Of a stretch of 64,000 bases of DNA, positions 28,495 through 38,070 are shown one piece after another. The stretch is from contig CP054838.1 in assembly GCA_028768545.1 (NCBI GenBank), positions 4,585,001 through 4,649,000 of the forward strand. The letters are read 5' to 3'. This DNA is from Desulfobacter sp. (GTDB lineage: Bacteria > Desulfobacterota > Desulfobacteria > Desulfobacterales > Desulfobacteraceae). The stretch's first letter is position 1; every line of letters starts with the position of its first letter. Position numbers and translations under genes: made by a program. The notes beneath the pieces are model-generated. The model searched no databases, was not told the DNA's origin, and saw only the letters and a list, made by a program, of their open reading frames with translations.

Positions 28495-29001
28495 ATGATA
28501 TCTGAAAAACTTGAAAAAGCCATCAACTATCAGATCAACCGTGAACTCTTTTCAGAGTATTATTATTTGTCCATGGCATCTTATTTTAATTCAACCGGGC
28601 TGAGCGGTTTTGAAAACTTTTTTTTAGTCCAGGTGGAAGAGGAAAGGTTCCATGCCATGAAAATGTACCGTTTTCTCAATGAAAAAGGCGGACAGGTGAC
28701 CCTGGGGGCCATCGAAGCCCCGAAGACCGAGTTCAAGTCCCCTTTGGAGGTCTTCCAACTGGCCTATGACCACGAAAAACTGGTATCCGGGCTTATCAAC
28801 ACGCTCATGGATCTTGCCATTTCAGAAAACGACCATGCCACAAGGCATTTTTTAAACTGGTTTGTTGAAGAGCAGGTTGAAGAAGAGGCCTCCATGGAAA
28901 CCATTTTAAACAAACTCAAACTGGTCAAGGGACAAGGCCATGGGCTGCTCATGCTCGACGGGGAACTTGCCCGGCGAACCTTTACCCCCCCGGCCCGGTA
29001 A
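28495..29001 (+). CDS. ferritin
   Basis: The 168-residue four-helix protein has the ferroxidase ligands of non-haem ferritin: FSEYYYLSMASYF (Glu, Tyr), VQVEEERFHAMKMY (Glu, His) and the C-terminal FVEEQVEEEASMETI. It oxidises and stores iron as a 24-mer. It lies 80 bases after the methyltransferase behind AAAGGAGG, and is probably a separate unit. Confidence 0.92.
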   Translation: MISEKLEKAINYQINRELFSEYYYLSMASYFNSTGLSGFENFFLVQVEEERFHAMKMYRFLNEKGGQVTLGAIEAPKTEFKSPLEVFQLAYDHEKLVSGLINTLMDLAISENDHATRHFLNWFVEEQVEEEASMETILNKLKLVKGQGHGLLMLDGELARRTFTPPAR

Positions 29002-29345
29002 TCGGGCAACCGCCTGAAAATCACCCCAGGGCGGCACCGGCTGAGGGTCAAATCAGCCAGGGCCCGTCTCTCAGCCGTATCAGGGTCCGGCACTTCCCCA
29101 CTATCATTTCAGCCCTGGGGTCTTGGTCATCTACCATTTGATGTTGCACCTTGAAAATCAATGACAGACCAATTCACTAAAAAGCATATTTTTTCCGCAT
29201 AATTGCATATTATATGCATAAAATCCTGGTTTTTATGCATTAATAAGAATTTTTTCTTGACTCCGGGCCAAATATTCAGATATCTTTTTATCAGAAAAGC
29301 CGTTCTTAAAATTATGCTTCAATAAAAAATGTGGAAAGGAAAACA
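29002..29345 (+). promoter_or_regulatory. upstream region of aminotransferase-alr operon with a palindrome
   Basis: The first 200 bases show no gene. ATGCATAAAA at 29214-29223 and TTTTTATGCAT at 29230-29240 form a 10-bp inverted repeat around TCCTGG, a likely operator. About 20 bases later TTGACT at about 29257 and a weak ATATCT 17 bases on could be the promoter. The ribosome site GGAAAGGA precedes ATG 29346. Confidence 0.5.
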
Positions 29346-30197
29346 ATGGATATCTATTATATTGACGGAGAATTTGTACCAGAGGACCAGGCCGTGATTC
29401 CGGCCAAGGATATCACCGTATTAAGAGGATTTGGCGTCTTTGATTTTTTGATCACGTACAACAGGCGTCCCTTCTGCCTTGAAACCCATGTGGCCCGGCT
29501 TGAAAATTCAGCCAGAGAGATCGGGCTGAGTCTGACCCACTCCAACAAAGAAATCTGTGATATTGTTTTAAAGACCCTGGAAAAAAATTCCCACCATACA
29601 GAGTCCAACATCAGGATCGTTTATTCCGGCGGCATCAGCCCAGACGGGGTAACCCCCCAGGGCAACGGCATCCTCATGGTCATGGTCACCCCTAAACTGG
29701 AACTGCCCGACTGGTGGTATACCAAGGGAACCAAGGTCATCACCGTGGATATGGAGCGGTTTATCCCGGCCTCAAAATCCACCAATTACCTGTCAGCCGT
29801 CTTTGCCCAGCAAAAAGCCCATGCCCAGGGAGGGGTTGAAGCCATTTACAAGGACAGCCAGGGCAGGCTGCTGGAAGGCACCACCACCAACTTTTTCTGT
29901 TTCAAGGGAAACACCCTGATCACCCCGCCCGATACCATCCTGCCCGGTGTGACCCGTAAAAAAGTGCTGGAACTGCTCAAAGAGACCCATGAGATTCAGC
30001 TGCGCCATATCAATGCAGAGGAACTTGACCAGATGGACGAAATCTTTATTACAGCCTCCAACAAAGAAATCGTTCCGGTGATCCAGGTGGATGAACTCAT
30101 GATCGGCAACGGCAAACCCGGAGAAAAAACAAAGGCCCTGCTCAGCACCTGGGCAGCGTACACAAAGGAATACGGGATTGGAGAGGTTGCGGCCTGA
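29346..30197 (+). CDS. class IV aminotransferase (branched-chain/D-amino acid type)
   Basis: The 283-residue PLP enzyme of the IlvE/DAAT fold has the early RGFGVFDFL segment, VARLENSAREIGL, the lysine region ERFIPASKSTNYLSAVFAQQ (internal aldimine lysine in ASKSTNY), the EGTTTNFFCF loop and ITASNKEIVPV. Specificity between branched-chain aminotransferase, D-amino acid transaminase and aminodeoxychorismate lyase cannot be fixed from these motifs. Coupling to alanine racemase by a one-base overlap favours a role in D-amino acids for the cell wall. Confidence 0.85.
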   Translation: MDIYYIDGEFVPEDQAVIPAKDITVLRGFGVFDFLITYNRRPFCLETHVARLENSAREIGLSLTHSNKEICDIVLKTLEKNSHHTESNIRIVYSGGISPDGVTPQGNGILMVMVTPKLELPDWWYTKGTKVITVDMERFIPASKSTNYLSAVFAQQKAHAQGGVEAIYKDSQGRLLEGTTTNFFCFKGNTLITPPDTILPGVTRKKVLELLKETHEIQLRHINAEELDQMDEIFITASNKEIVPVIQVDELMIGNGKPGEKTKALLSTWAAYTKEYGIGEVAA

Positions 30198-31384
30198 TGA
30201 AGGAGACCTCCTCTTGTCTTGAATCCCTGACCCGGGTAAAGGTGGATCTTGGCATTCTGGGACAAAATATCAGGGCGTTAAAAGGCCTGACCGCACCGGG
30301 TACAAAATTCATGGCCGTGGTCAAGGCCAATGCTTACGGCCACGGTGCCGTGCCCGTGGCCAGAACCGCCCTGGCAAACAAGGCGGATTTTCTGGCCGTG
30401 GCAAGGATTTCAGAAGCCGTGGAATTAAGAAAGGTCCGGATCACAGCCCCCATTCTTTTATTTGGTGAAATCATGCCCAATCAGGTCTCCTACCTGGCAG
30501 AACATGATATCAGGGCCACCATAACCGACCTTGCCACGGCAAAGGCTTTGGGCGCAGAGGCTGTTCGAGGGAAAAAGCCTTTAAAAATCCACATCAAGGT
30601 GGATACGGGCATGGGCAGGCTCGGGTTGATCCAGGGCCAGCCAGGACTCGACATTCCAACCCCGGGCCTGGTTGAAGATATTTTCGCCATTGGCGCCATT
30701 AAGGGGCTGGCCGTGGAAGGGATGTACACCCACCTGGCCAGGGCAGATGAAAAGGATAAAACCCATGCCATGGCCCAGGTTCGAGGATTTTCCAGACTGA
30801 TAGACCTGCTGGCTGAAAAAAACAGCCGGCCTGAGATCATCCATGCAGCCAATTCAGCCGCCCTCATTGACCTGGCCGAATCCCATTTTGATATGGTAAG
30901 GCCAGGCATTGCCATTTACGGGCTCTGGCCCTCGGATGCCGTGGACCAGACCCGGATATCCCTCGCCCCTGCCATGTCCATTGAATCCAGAATCATCCAG
31001 ATCAAATCTGTGCCCAAAGGGTTCGGGGTCAGCTATGGGTCCACCCATGTCACCCCCTCACCCACACGGATCGCCACAGTCCCCATAGGCTATGCCGACG
31101 GGTACAGCCGTCTTTTATCCAACCGGGGCCACATGCTGGTCCAAGGACAAAAAGCGCCGGTGATCGGCCGGGTATGCATGGACTTTACCCTTATTGATAT
31201 AGGCCATATTCCCGGTGCCGTTGTGGGGGAAAAGGTTATTATCATGGGCGTTCAGGACAAAAATGCGGTTCTGGCAGAGGATATTGCCAAAATCATGGGC
31301 ACCATCAACTATGAGGTCACAGCGGGACTGACCGCCCGCATGCCTCTTTCCCACCTGAATTCAGGAACCCAATTAAATGAATAA
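30197..31384 (+). CDS. alr: alanine racemase
   Basis: The 395-residue PLP enzyme converts L- to D-alanine for peptidoglycan. The PLP lysine is in FMAVVKANAYGHGAVPVA near residue 44; HIKVDTGMGRLG and GYADGYSRLLSNRGHMLV mark the barrel and C-terminal domain with the opposite-face tyrosine in SYGST. VIGRVCMDFTLIDI is the C-terminal signature. The ATG overlaps the aminotransferase TGA. The next gene begins inside its last codons. Confidence 0.93.
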   Translation: MKETSSCLESLTRVKVDLGILGQNIRALKGLTAPGTKFMAVVKANAYGHGAVPVARTALANKADFLAVARISEAVELRKVRITAPILLFGEIMPNQVSYLAEHDIRATITDLATAKALGAEAVRGKKPLKIHIKVDTGMGRLGLIQGQPGLDIPTPGLVEDIFAIGAIKGLAVEGMYTHLARADEKDKTHAMAQVRGFSRLIDLLAEKNSRPEIIHAANSAALIDLAESHFDMVRPGIAIYGLWPSDAVDQTRISLAPAMSIESRIIQIKSVPKGFGVSYGSTHVTPSPTRIATVPIGYADGYSRLLSNRGHMLVQGQKAPVIGRVCMDFTLIDIGHIPGAVVGEKVIIMGVQDKNAVLAEDIAKIMGTINYEVTAGLTARMPLSHLNSGTQLNE

Positions 31385-32494
31385 ATTGTCTTCCTTTGAT
31401 TTTAGCACCTGGACCTCCGGAAAAAAAGCGGAGGCCAGCATCATCATTGCCGGAGACTGGGCCCCCATTCGGGATTTTGCCCCCTGATCCAAAAGGATCC
31501 CCGATCTGTTTACGGAAATCTGCTCCCAATGCTGCAGGCTGCCGACCTAAGCCTTGCCAATCTTGAAGCCCCCTTGAGTGATATTGGCCGTCCTGCGACC
31601 AAAAGCGGGGCGGTGTTCAAAGGAGAGGCAAAAGATGTACTGGGCCTTGGCGCAGTCCCCTTTGATGCCGTGACCCTGGCCAACAACCATATGTTTGATT
31701 ATGGCCTGTCAGCCTTTCAAGAGACCCTTGATGTTTTGGACCAAAACAAAATTAAACATGTGGGTGCAGGCATGGACCTGAAAGAGGCCCAAACGCCTCT
31801 GATATTGACGGCCCAGGGCATTAACATCGCCATTGTCAATTTCAGCGAAGGCGAAGACCTCACAGGTGCCGGAAAAGGCCCCGGGGTCATGGGCTGGGAT
31901 ATCCCGGCCCTAGAGGCCCAAATCAAACGCTTAAAACAAAATACCGATCTTGTCATTGTTGTTGCCCATTGCAGCCTGGAATATATCCCCTTTGCCCCCC
32001 CCTATGTGATGTCAGCCTTTAAACAATTGGCCGAGGCAGGGGCAGATGCCGTCATCGGCCACCACCCCCATGTTCCCCAGGGCATCCTGATTCACCAGGG
32101 GGTACCCATCTGCTGCAGCCTGGGCAATTTTGTCTTTTTCCAGCCCACCGATTTTTTCTGGCGAAAACTTGGGTATATGGTCAAAATCGGGGTATGTGAC
32201 AAAGGCACAGCCAGCCTTGAGGTCATTCCCTATAAGATCCATGATTTGGGCATCTCAGGGCTTGACACCCGGGAAAAACAAATTTTTTTCAACCGGTTAA
32301 AAGACATTTCATCCCCCCTTGAGACCCAGGCCGGAATTAAAGATGCCTGGAAAGGGTTTTTAAGCTATTACGGGGCTGACGGATTTAAAAACGAAGTGGC
32401 CATGATCATGGAAAAGCTATCCTCAGACCCGGGCAAAGGGGCGGCCATGTTCAGGAACCGGCTGACCACAAACCAGCATCTTTTCCATCTGTAA
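31377..32494 (+). pseudogene. CapA/PgsA-like metallophosphoesterase, frameshifted and 3'-truncated by IS256
   Basis: ATG 31377 overlaps the end of alr and begins MNKLSSFDFSTW...IIIAGDWAPIRDFAP, then meets TGA. The frame continues one register over from LIQKDPRSVYGNLLPMLQAA; one extra C in the C5 run at 31480-31484 would restore it. The body is CapA-like: ADLSLANLEAPLSD, TLANNHMFDYG, VVAHCSLEY and AVIGHHPHVPQG carry the metal-binding Asn and His residues. The last residues, HLFHL and TAA, are encoded by IS256 copy 2, so the true C-terminus is lost; the short frame RKVLDQPINN right after the IS may be its remnant. CapA-type proteins act in surface poly-gamma-glutamate or capsule systems. Confidence 0.8.
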
Positions 32495-33785
32495 ATAAAT
32501 CCCTATCAAATTCCCAGCTCTTTATCCAGCCGGCCTTCAAAGAAAATTGCCAACTGGGAAATTGTCAGTGACCAATTTTGAATCGGCATTGTCCATTTTT
32601 TACTGGCGTTTTGGATCCCCATGTAAAGCAGCTTTAACAGGCTGTTCTGGTTCGGGAATGATCCCTTTGTTTTGGTCAGTTTTCGAAACTGTCGATGCAC
32701 AGCCTCAATGGTATTTGTGGTGTATATTATCCGTCGAATCTCTTCTGGATATTTAAAGAAATGACTGAGGCGTTCCCAGTTGTTCCGCCAGGATTTTATC
32801 ACAATCGGGTATTTGTCATTCCATTTATTTTCCAAGATATCCAGTTCTTCTTCGGCCAGATCCTTATTGACCGCTTTATAAACACGTTTTAGATCTGCCA
32901 TAAATTCCTTTTTATTTTTGGAACCAACGTATTTCAATGAATTTCGGATCTGGTGGACTACGCAGAGTTGAACTTCTGTGTCCGGGAATATGGTCTCAAT
33001 GGCCTCGGGAAAACCTTTTAGACCATCAACACAGGCAATCAGGATATCTTTTACCCCTCGGTTTGAAAGGTCTGTTAACACCTGCAGCCAGAAGTTCGCA
33101 CCCTCATTCTCGGATATGTACAGCCCAAGAACCTCTTTGCGGCCCTCGATATTCACCCCAAGAATTGTGTAAACGGCTTTGCTGCCGACCTTTCCGTTTT
33201 CTCGTACTTTATAATGTATGGCATCAAGCCATACGATTGGGTACACATTTTCCAACGGCCTGGCCTGCCATTCTTTGACGGTATGGATGATTTTATCGGT
33301 AATGGTGCTCAGAGTGGCATTTGAAATCTCAAGTCCATAGATTTCCTGTAAATGGGAAGCCATATCATTATAACTCATGCCCAGGCCGTAAAGGGCTATT
33401 ATCTTTCTTTCAATTTCATCGCTGAGCGTTGTCTGATGTTTTTTGACGATCTGTGGAGAGAAGGTTCCGGCCCTGTCACGCGGGGTTTCCAGCTCAAATT
33501 TACTATCCAGGGATTTAATGGTCTTTTTGCTTTTTCCATTACGGCGGTTGGCAGAAACTTCCTGCCCGAGATGGGACTCCAACTCTCCTTCAAGAGCAGC
33601 TTCAGCAAGATTTTTGATTAATGATGTAAGGACGCCGCCCTTACCTGTGAAGGGTTTACCTTCCTGGATGCCTTTAAGGGCTTTTTGAAAATCAAATTCG
33701 GTGTTTTCTTCGGTCATGTCAGTTCTCCTTATTTAGCTGAGTATATCAGCTTTCATTCAACTGACACAGAATTTTGAACGCCCTC
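32477..33785 (-). mobile_element. IS256-family element, copy 2, left end deleted
   Basis: The element lacks the first 142 bp of the full 1,451-bp copies, beginning at CATCTTTTCC instead of the GGGAATGTTC end. The right end GAACGCCCTC is present. The transposase is complete. Loss of one end fits an IS-mediated adjacent deletion that also removed the 3' part of the CapA-like gene. Such a copy cannot transpose alone in the usual way. Confidence 0.88.
32506..33717 (-). CDS. IS256-family transposase, copy 2
   Basis: An intact 403-residue transposase. It differs from copy 1 by Gly to Ser in SLDSKFELE and Asp to Asn in FPNQNSLLK. Catalytic residues are unchanged. Confidence 0.93.
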   Translation of the reverse strand: MTEENTEFDFQKALKGIQEGKPFTGKGGVLTSLIKNLAEAALEGELESHLGQEVSANRRNGKSKKTIKSLDSKFELETPRDRAGTFSPQIVKKHQTTLSDEIERKIIALYGLGMSYNDMASHLQEIYGLEISNATLSTITDKIIHTVKEWQARPLENVYPIVWLDAIHYKVRENGKVGSKAVYTILGVNIEGRKEVLGLYISENEGANFWLQVLTDLSNRGVKDILIACVDGLKGFPEAIETIFPDTEVQLCVVHQIRNSLKYVGSKNKKEFMADLKRVYKAVNKDLAEEELDILENKWNDKYPIVIKSWRNNWERLSHFFKYPEEIRRIIYTTNTIEAVHRQFRKLTKTKGSFPNQNSLLKLLYMGIQNASKKWTMPIQNWSLTISQLAIFFEGRLDKELGI

Positions 33786-33921
33786 CCGCAAAGTGCTGGA
33801 TCAGCCTATAAACAATTAAAAGACTTTATCCAATTGATATTCAGATAAATTTGCATTTGCCTAACAATAATTTACTGATATAAAAACACAGAGGACAGCT
33901 TTGGATTCACAATCCACAAAT

Positions 33922-34590
33922 TTATTTTTCCATAATATCAACACCATATTTAGACATTTTTTCACCAGATTCAAAATAATGCTCTCTTAAAATGCTTTCA
34001 ATGATATGTGGGTCTTTGGTAGAAAGGGCTTCTATAATTTTTTTATGTCTTTGATAAACTTGTTCAGTAGAAAAAAGCTTTATCCAGTGTTTATAAAGCA
34101 AAAATTTTGAGATTCCCTGGCATGAACGTCTGCAAAGTTCAACAATGAGATCGTTGTCTATTTTAGAAAAAAGGATATCATGAAAATCGTTATCAAGGGG
34201 AACCAAATCAGAGATTTGACCGTTGTTATCTGCAACTTTTTTCATTTTACCCAGTATCATATTTAGCCTATCAATATCAGTTTTAGTGTAACGTTTTATG
34301 GAAACAGCGACTGCTGCAGCTTCCAGAACACCACCTGTAAAATAGCTGTTTTTAATTTGCTTGGACGTCAATGCAGTAATTCGTTTCACTTTTTGGGGGT
34401 GGGCCTGAATAAGCCCCTCCCTTAGCAGTACTTGCATGGCTTCACGAACCGGAGCACGGCTTATGGATAATTCCGAAGCGATTGTAACCTCTCGGACAGG
34501 ATCCCCTGGTGAGAGTTCTCCATTTAATAGTTTGCTTTTTATAAAATCGACAATTTGATCACAATAGGTTGTTTTTTTAAAATCAGCCAA
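33922..34590 (-). CDS. GntR-family regulator (FadR/FCD type)
   Basis: The 222-residue protein has a winged helix-turn-helix (IVDFIKSKLLNGELSPG, REVTIASELSISRAPVREAM) and a helical FCD ligand domain with the metal-binding LDNDFHDILF and a C-terminal HKKIIEALSTKD. The start is placed at TTG 34590 because AAAAGGGAAG precedes it and the HTH then lies at the usual distance; the longest frame from 34740 would overlap the next gene by 100 bases and add a 50-residue leader of no known type. It probably controls the adjoining catabolic segment. AT-rich. Confidence 0.83.
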   Translation of the reverse strand: MADFKKTTYCDQIVDFIKSKLLNGELSPGDPVREVTIASELSISRAPVREAMQVLLREGLIQAHPQKVKRITALTSKQIKNSYFTGGVLEAAAVAVSIKRYTKTDIDRLNMILGKMKKVADNNGQISDLVPLDNDFHDILFSKIDNDLIVELCRRSCQGISKFLLYKHWIKLFSTEQVYQRHKKIIEALSTKDPHIIESILREHYFESGEKMSKYGVDIMEK

Positions 34591-34639
34591 ATAATCTTCC
34601 CTTTTAATGATAAAAATCAGAAATAAATTTAAGGTAGTT

Positions 34640-35863
34640 TCAGGAAATCCGTTTTTCAATAGAATCTTTATTATACTCTTTTTTCCTGCTGAGATAGCCC
34701 TTTGCCTTTTCGATATTTTCCGATAATATTTTAATTGCATTTACTACAATACTAATATAGTTCGAGCAATCTTTTTTTGTAAACTCAGGAATAACATTCT
34801 GTTTTATATACAATTTATCAACCGCCATTGATAAAACCGCTGCTGTTCCGGGTATTAAGCCACCACCGGCAACTATCTCGTGAAGTTCCTCGGTCATATA
34901 ACTTACACCACCGGCATCCTGGCTTATCAAAATCGCAAGTTCTCCTATCAGCCGAACCTTGTCGGATGATTTTTTTGCACATTCAAGTTGCCGACCAATA
35001 TCACAGATCCTGCGACCTAAATTGGCTGTAATCTCTCTCATTTCTCCGGAATATCTGGGGTAGGCTGTATCTGATTGAATTAAGGGCAGACCATCTTTTC
35101 TTATTGCATCAGACAATGCCTTGCCAACAGCAGGATTGTCCATTTCCTTGTTATACCTAACCAAAAAAGAGGGGGTATCTAACGAATCAGAGATGGACGG
35201 GATATAGGCTTTACTTTCCAATACGATCGTTGGAATATTTTCTATCCCAAGGGTGTCCATGAGTTGGCCTTTTGAGTAGAAATTCAAATTTCCTTCTTGA
35301 TCTTCTACTGGCCCTATCCCCCCGCGTGTTGCATTCAATACAGCCATTACAGCAACATCTATATTGTCAATCGCAAGAGTTGTTCCTAAACATGCCCCTA
35401 CATTACATCTAATTCCTTCTTTAAAAACAGGAATATTGTTGGGATATTTTTTTTTAAACGTGTTGATCACAGCCAAACAAACAGCGGTTTGAAAAGAGAC
35501 CGGCGCTTCCAGCACCCCCTGTCCATAAATTCGTCCAAACGCTCTAAGGGCAATACTTTGGCTAAACCGAGCATCAGAACCTATGGCATTTTGCATGAGA
35601 TTAAACTCATAGGGGGTCACCCCTCTTCTAGAAACAGCTTTGCCCATCCCTCCATCCTGAGTAAATACGCTTATTGTACCATTGTCAATCGTGACTTTTA
35701 CAATTGTAAGATCACAAGGATAGGCTTTTTCAATCAAACTGATACTTACAGCAAAACCAGCAGAGTCATCTTGAATAAACCCAGAATGACTGTGAACATG
35801 TCCTGCACCGGCATGACCGGTGATACCGAATATGGCTTTATTTGAACTAGGTGTTATTTTCAT
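34640..35863 (-). CDS. conserved protein of unknown function in a TRAP/GntR cluster
   Basis: The 407-residue protein is not assigned. Features seen: an N-terminal glycine/histidine-rich motif ITGHAGAGHVHSHSGFIQDD, a region TQDGGMGKAVSRRGVTPYEF, NVGACLGTTLAI and GGLIPGTAAVLSMAVDK. The histidine cluster could bind a metal. No signal peptide or membrane helix is seen. Its place between a GntR regulator and a TRAP permease suggests it acts on the transported compound. The start may instead be GTG 35908, which overlaps the dctM end by 16 bases; ATG 35863 avoids the overlap. AT-rich like its neighbours. Confidence 0.6.
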   Translation of the reverse strand: MKITPSSNKAIFGITGHAGAGHVHSHSGFIQDDSAGFAVSISLIEKAYPCDLTIVKVTIDNGTISVFTQDGGMGKAVSRRGVTPYEFNLMQNAIGSDARFSQSIALRAFGRIYGQGVLEAPVSFQTAVCLAVINTFKKKYPNNIPVFKEGIRCNVGACLGTTLAIDNIDVAVMAVLNATRGGIGPVEDQEGNLNFYSKGQLMDTLGIENIPTIVLESKAYIPSISDSLDTPSFLVRYNKEMDNPAVGKALSDAIRKDGLPLIQSDTAYPRYSGEMREITANLGRRICDIGRQLECAKKSSDKVRLIGELAILISQDAGGVSYMTEELHEIVAGGGLIPGTAAVLSMAVDKLYIKQNVIPEFTKKDCSNYISIVVNAIKILSENIEKAKGYLSRKKEYNKDSIEKRIS

Positions 35864-35892
35864 TTCATGATTACTTTGAATTATTTTTCCAA

Positions 35893-36525
35893 CTATTTCA
35901 ACAACCACAGGCTTAAACCCGGAAAAAAGGTAATGATTAGCAATGACACGATCATTGACAATAAAAATGGGAGAACGGCTTTACTCAATTTTTCTATTGG
36001 CACTGAGCTTAACCCACTTCCGATAAAAAGGTTAACCCCCACAGGAGGCGTACAAAACCCCATGGAGATATTAATGATCATAATAATTCCAAAATGAACC
36101 GGATCAACGCCAATCTTTGTGACCACGGGTAGTAATAAGGGTGCAAATATTAAAATATTTGCCAGTGCATCCATAAAGGTTCCCATAACTAATAAAAACA
36201 GGATAATGATTGGAAGCAGCACATATGTTTTATCAGAGATGCCTAATAACATTTGTACCATCATATCCGGTAACCCCAGTAAAACAAACACCTGACCCAA
36301 TGCAGTGGCCATGATAACGACCAAAAAGACTGAAGAGCTTATGACAGCCGAATTTTTTAATATTTCATAGACCGTCACCCAATCAAGGGATTTAATAACA
36401 AACCCTTCTATGACAAATGCGTAAACAACGGCAACAGCAGCGGCTTCCGTTGGTGTTGATATACCGCCATAAATACCGCCAAGAACGATTATGGGTACCA
36501 ACAGCGCCCATTTTGCACTTAAAAA
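35893..36525 (-). pseudogene. TRAP transporter large permease (DctM), C-terminal part only
   Basis: About 210 residues of the DctM permease remain, reading in frame out of the IS boundary as FLSAKWALLVPIIVLGGIYG. Family marks are GGISTPTEAAAVAVVYAF, MGTFMDALANILIFAPLLLP, FGIIMIINISMGFCTPPVG and the end FFPGLSLWLLK. The N-terminal half, and any dctP and dctQ genes, are missing because IS256 copy 3 follows directly. Uptake by this system is probably lost. Confidence 0.85.
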
Positions 36526-37976
36526 GGGAATGTTCAGAATTCTGTGTCACGGTTTCGGTTCCCGGATCTGCCTCAGCGCCAGCGGAAGTAAAAGTCAGGT
36601 CCGAGAATGGGCCTTCAATCAGCCACGTCGGAGGAGTTGACTTTTGCTGGAGTGGAGTTCCTGGAACCATCTTTTCCATCTGTAAATAAATCCCTATCAA
36701 ATTCCCAGCTCTTTATCCAGCCGGCCTTCAAAGAAAATTGCCAACTGGGAAATTGTCAGTAACCAATTTTGAATCGGCATTGTCCATTTTTTACTGGCGT
36801 TCTGGATCCCCATGTAAAGCAGCTTTAACAGGCTGTCCTGGTTCGGGAATGATCCCTTTGTTTTGGTCAGTTTTCGAAACTGTCGATGCACAGCCTCAAT
36901 GGTATTTGTGGTGTATATTATCCGTCGAATCTCTTCTGGATATTTAAAGAAATGACTGAGGCGTTCCCAGTTGTTCCGCCAGGATTTTATCACAATCGGG
37001 TATTTGTCATTCCATTTATTTTCCAAGATATCCAGTTCTTCTTCGGCCAGATCCTTATTGACCGCTTTATAAACACGTTTTAGATCTGCCATAAATTCCT
37101 TTTTATTTTTGGAACCAACGTATTTCAATGAATTTCGGATCTGGTGGACTACGCAGAGTTGAACTTCTGTGTCCGGGAATATGGTCTCAATGGCCTCGGG
37201 AAAACCTTTTAGACCATCAACACAGGCAATCAGGATATCTTTTACCCCTCGGTTTGAAAGGTCTGTTAACACCTGCAGCCAGAAGTTCGCACCCTCATTC
37301 TCGGATATGTACAGCCCAAGAACCTCTTTGCGGCCCTCGATATTCACCCCAAGAATTGTGTAAACGGCTTTGCTGCTGACCTTTCCGTTTTCTCGTACTT
37401 TATAATGTATGGCATCAAGCCATACGATTGGGTACACATTTTCCAACGGCCTGGCCTGCCATTCTTTGACGGTATGGATGATTTTATCGGTAATGGTGCT
37501 CAGAGTGGCATTTGAAATCTCAAGTCCATAGATTTCCTGTAAATGGGAAGCCATATCATTATAACTCATGCCCAGGCCGTAAAGGGCTATTATCTTTCTT
37601 TCAATTTCATCGCTGAGCGTTGTCTGATGTTTTTTGACGATCTGTGGAGAGAAGGTTCCGGCCCTGTCACGCGGGGTTTTTAGCTCAAATTTACCATCCA
37701 GGGATTTAATGGTCTTTTTGCTTTTTCCATTACGGCGGTTGGCAGAAACTTCCTGCCCGAGATGGGACTCCAACTCTCCTTCAAGAGCAGCTTCAGCAAG
37801 ATTTTTGATTAATGATGTAAGGACGCCGCCCTTACCTGTGAAGGGTTTACCTTCCTGGATGCCTTTAAGGGCTTTTTGAAAATCAAATTCGGTGTTTTCT
37901 TCGGTCATGTCAGTTCTCCTTATTTAGCTGAGTATATCAGCTTTCATTCAACTGACACAGAATTTTGAACGCCCTC
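36526..37976 (-). mobile_element. IS256-family element, copy 3
   Basis: A full-length 1,451-bp copy with GGGAATGTTC and GAACGCCCTC ends. No target duplication is visible: the left flank is the truncated dctM gene, while the right flank is a fragment of the same IS. This points to recombination or deletion after insertion. Confidence 0.9.
36697..37908 (-). CDS. IS256-family transposase, copy 3
   Basis: An intact 403-residue transposase with three changes from copy 1 (FELKTP, GKVSSKAV and QNWLLTI). Catalytic residues are kept. Confidence 0.93.
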   Translation of the reverse strand: MTEENTEFDFQKALKGIQEGKPFTGKGGVLTSLIKNLAEAALEGELESHLGQEVSANRRNGKSKKTIKSLDGKFELKTPRDRAGTFSPQIVKKHQTTLSDEIERKIIALYGLGMSYNDMASHLQEIYGLEISNATLSTITDKIIHTVKEWQARPLENVYPIVWLDAIHYKVRENGKVSSKAVYTILGVNIEGRKEVLGLYISENEGANFWLQVLTDLSNRGVKDILIACVDGLKGFPEAIETIFPDTEVQLCVVHQIRNSLKYVGSKNKKEFMADLKRVYKAVNKDLAEEELDILENKWNDKYPIVIKSWRNNWERLSHFFKYPEEIRRIIYTTNTIEAVHRQFRKLTKTKGSFPNQDSLLKLLYMGIQNASKKWTMPIQNWLLTISQLAIFFEGRLDKELGI

Positions 37977-38070
37977 TTTTTTACTGGCGTTCTGGATCCC
38001 CATGTAAAGCAGCTTTAACAGGCTGTCCTGGTTCGGGAATGATCCCTTTGTTTTGGTCAGTTTTCGAAAC
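37977..38070 (-). mobile_element. 94-bp internal fragment of IS256
   Basis: The sequence from TTTTTTACTGGCGTTCTGGA to TTTTCGAAAC is identical to an internal part of the transposase gene (residues near FRKLTKTKGSF and MGIQNASKK). It directly abuts the right end of copy 3 and the left end of the ISKra4-like element. It is the remnant of a fifth copy, cut by the ISKra4-like insertion and by recombination with copy 3. Confidence 0.85.
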
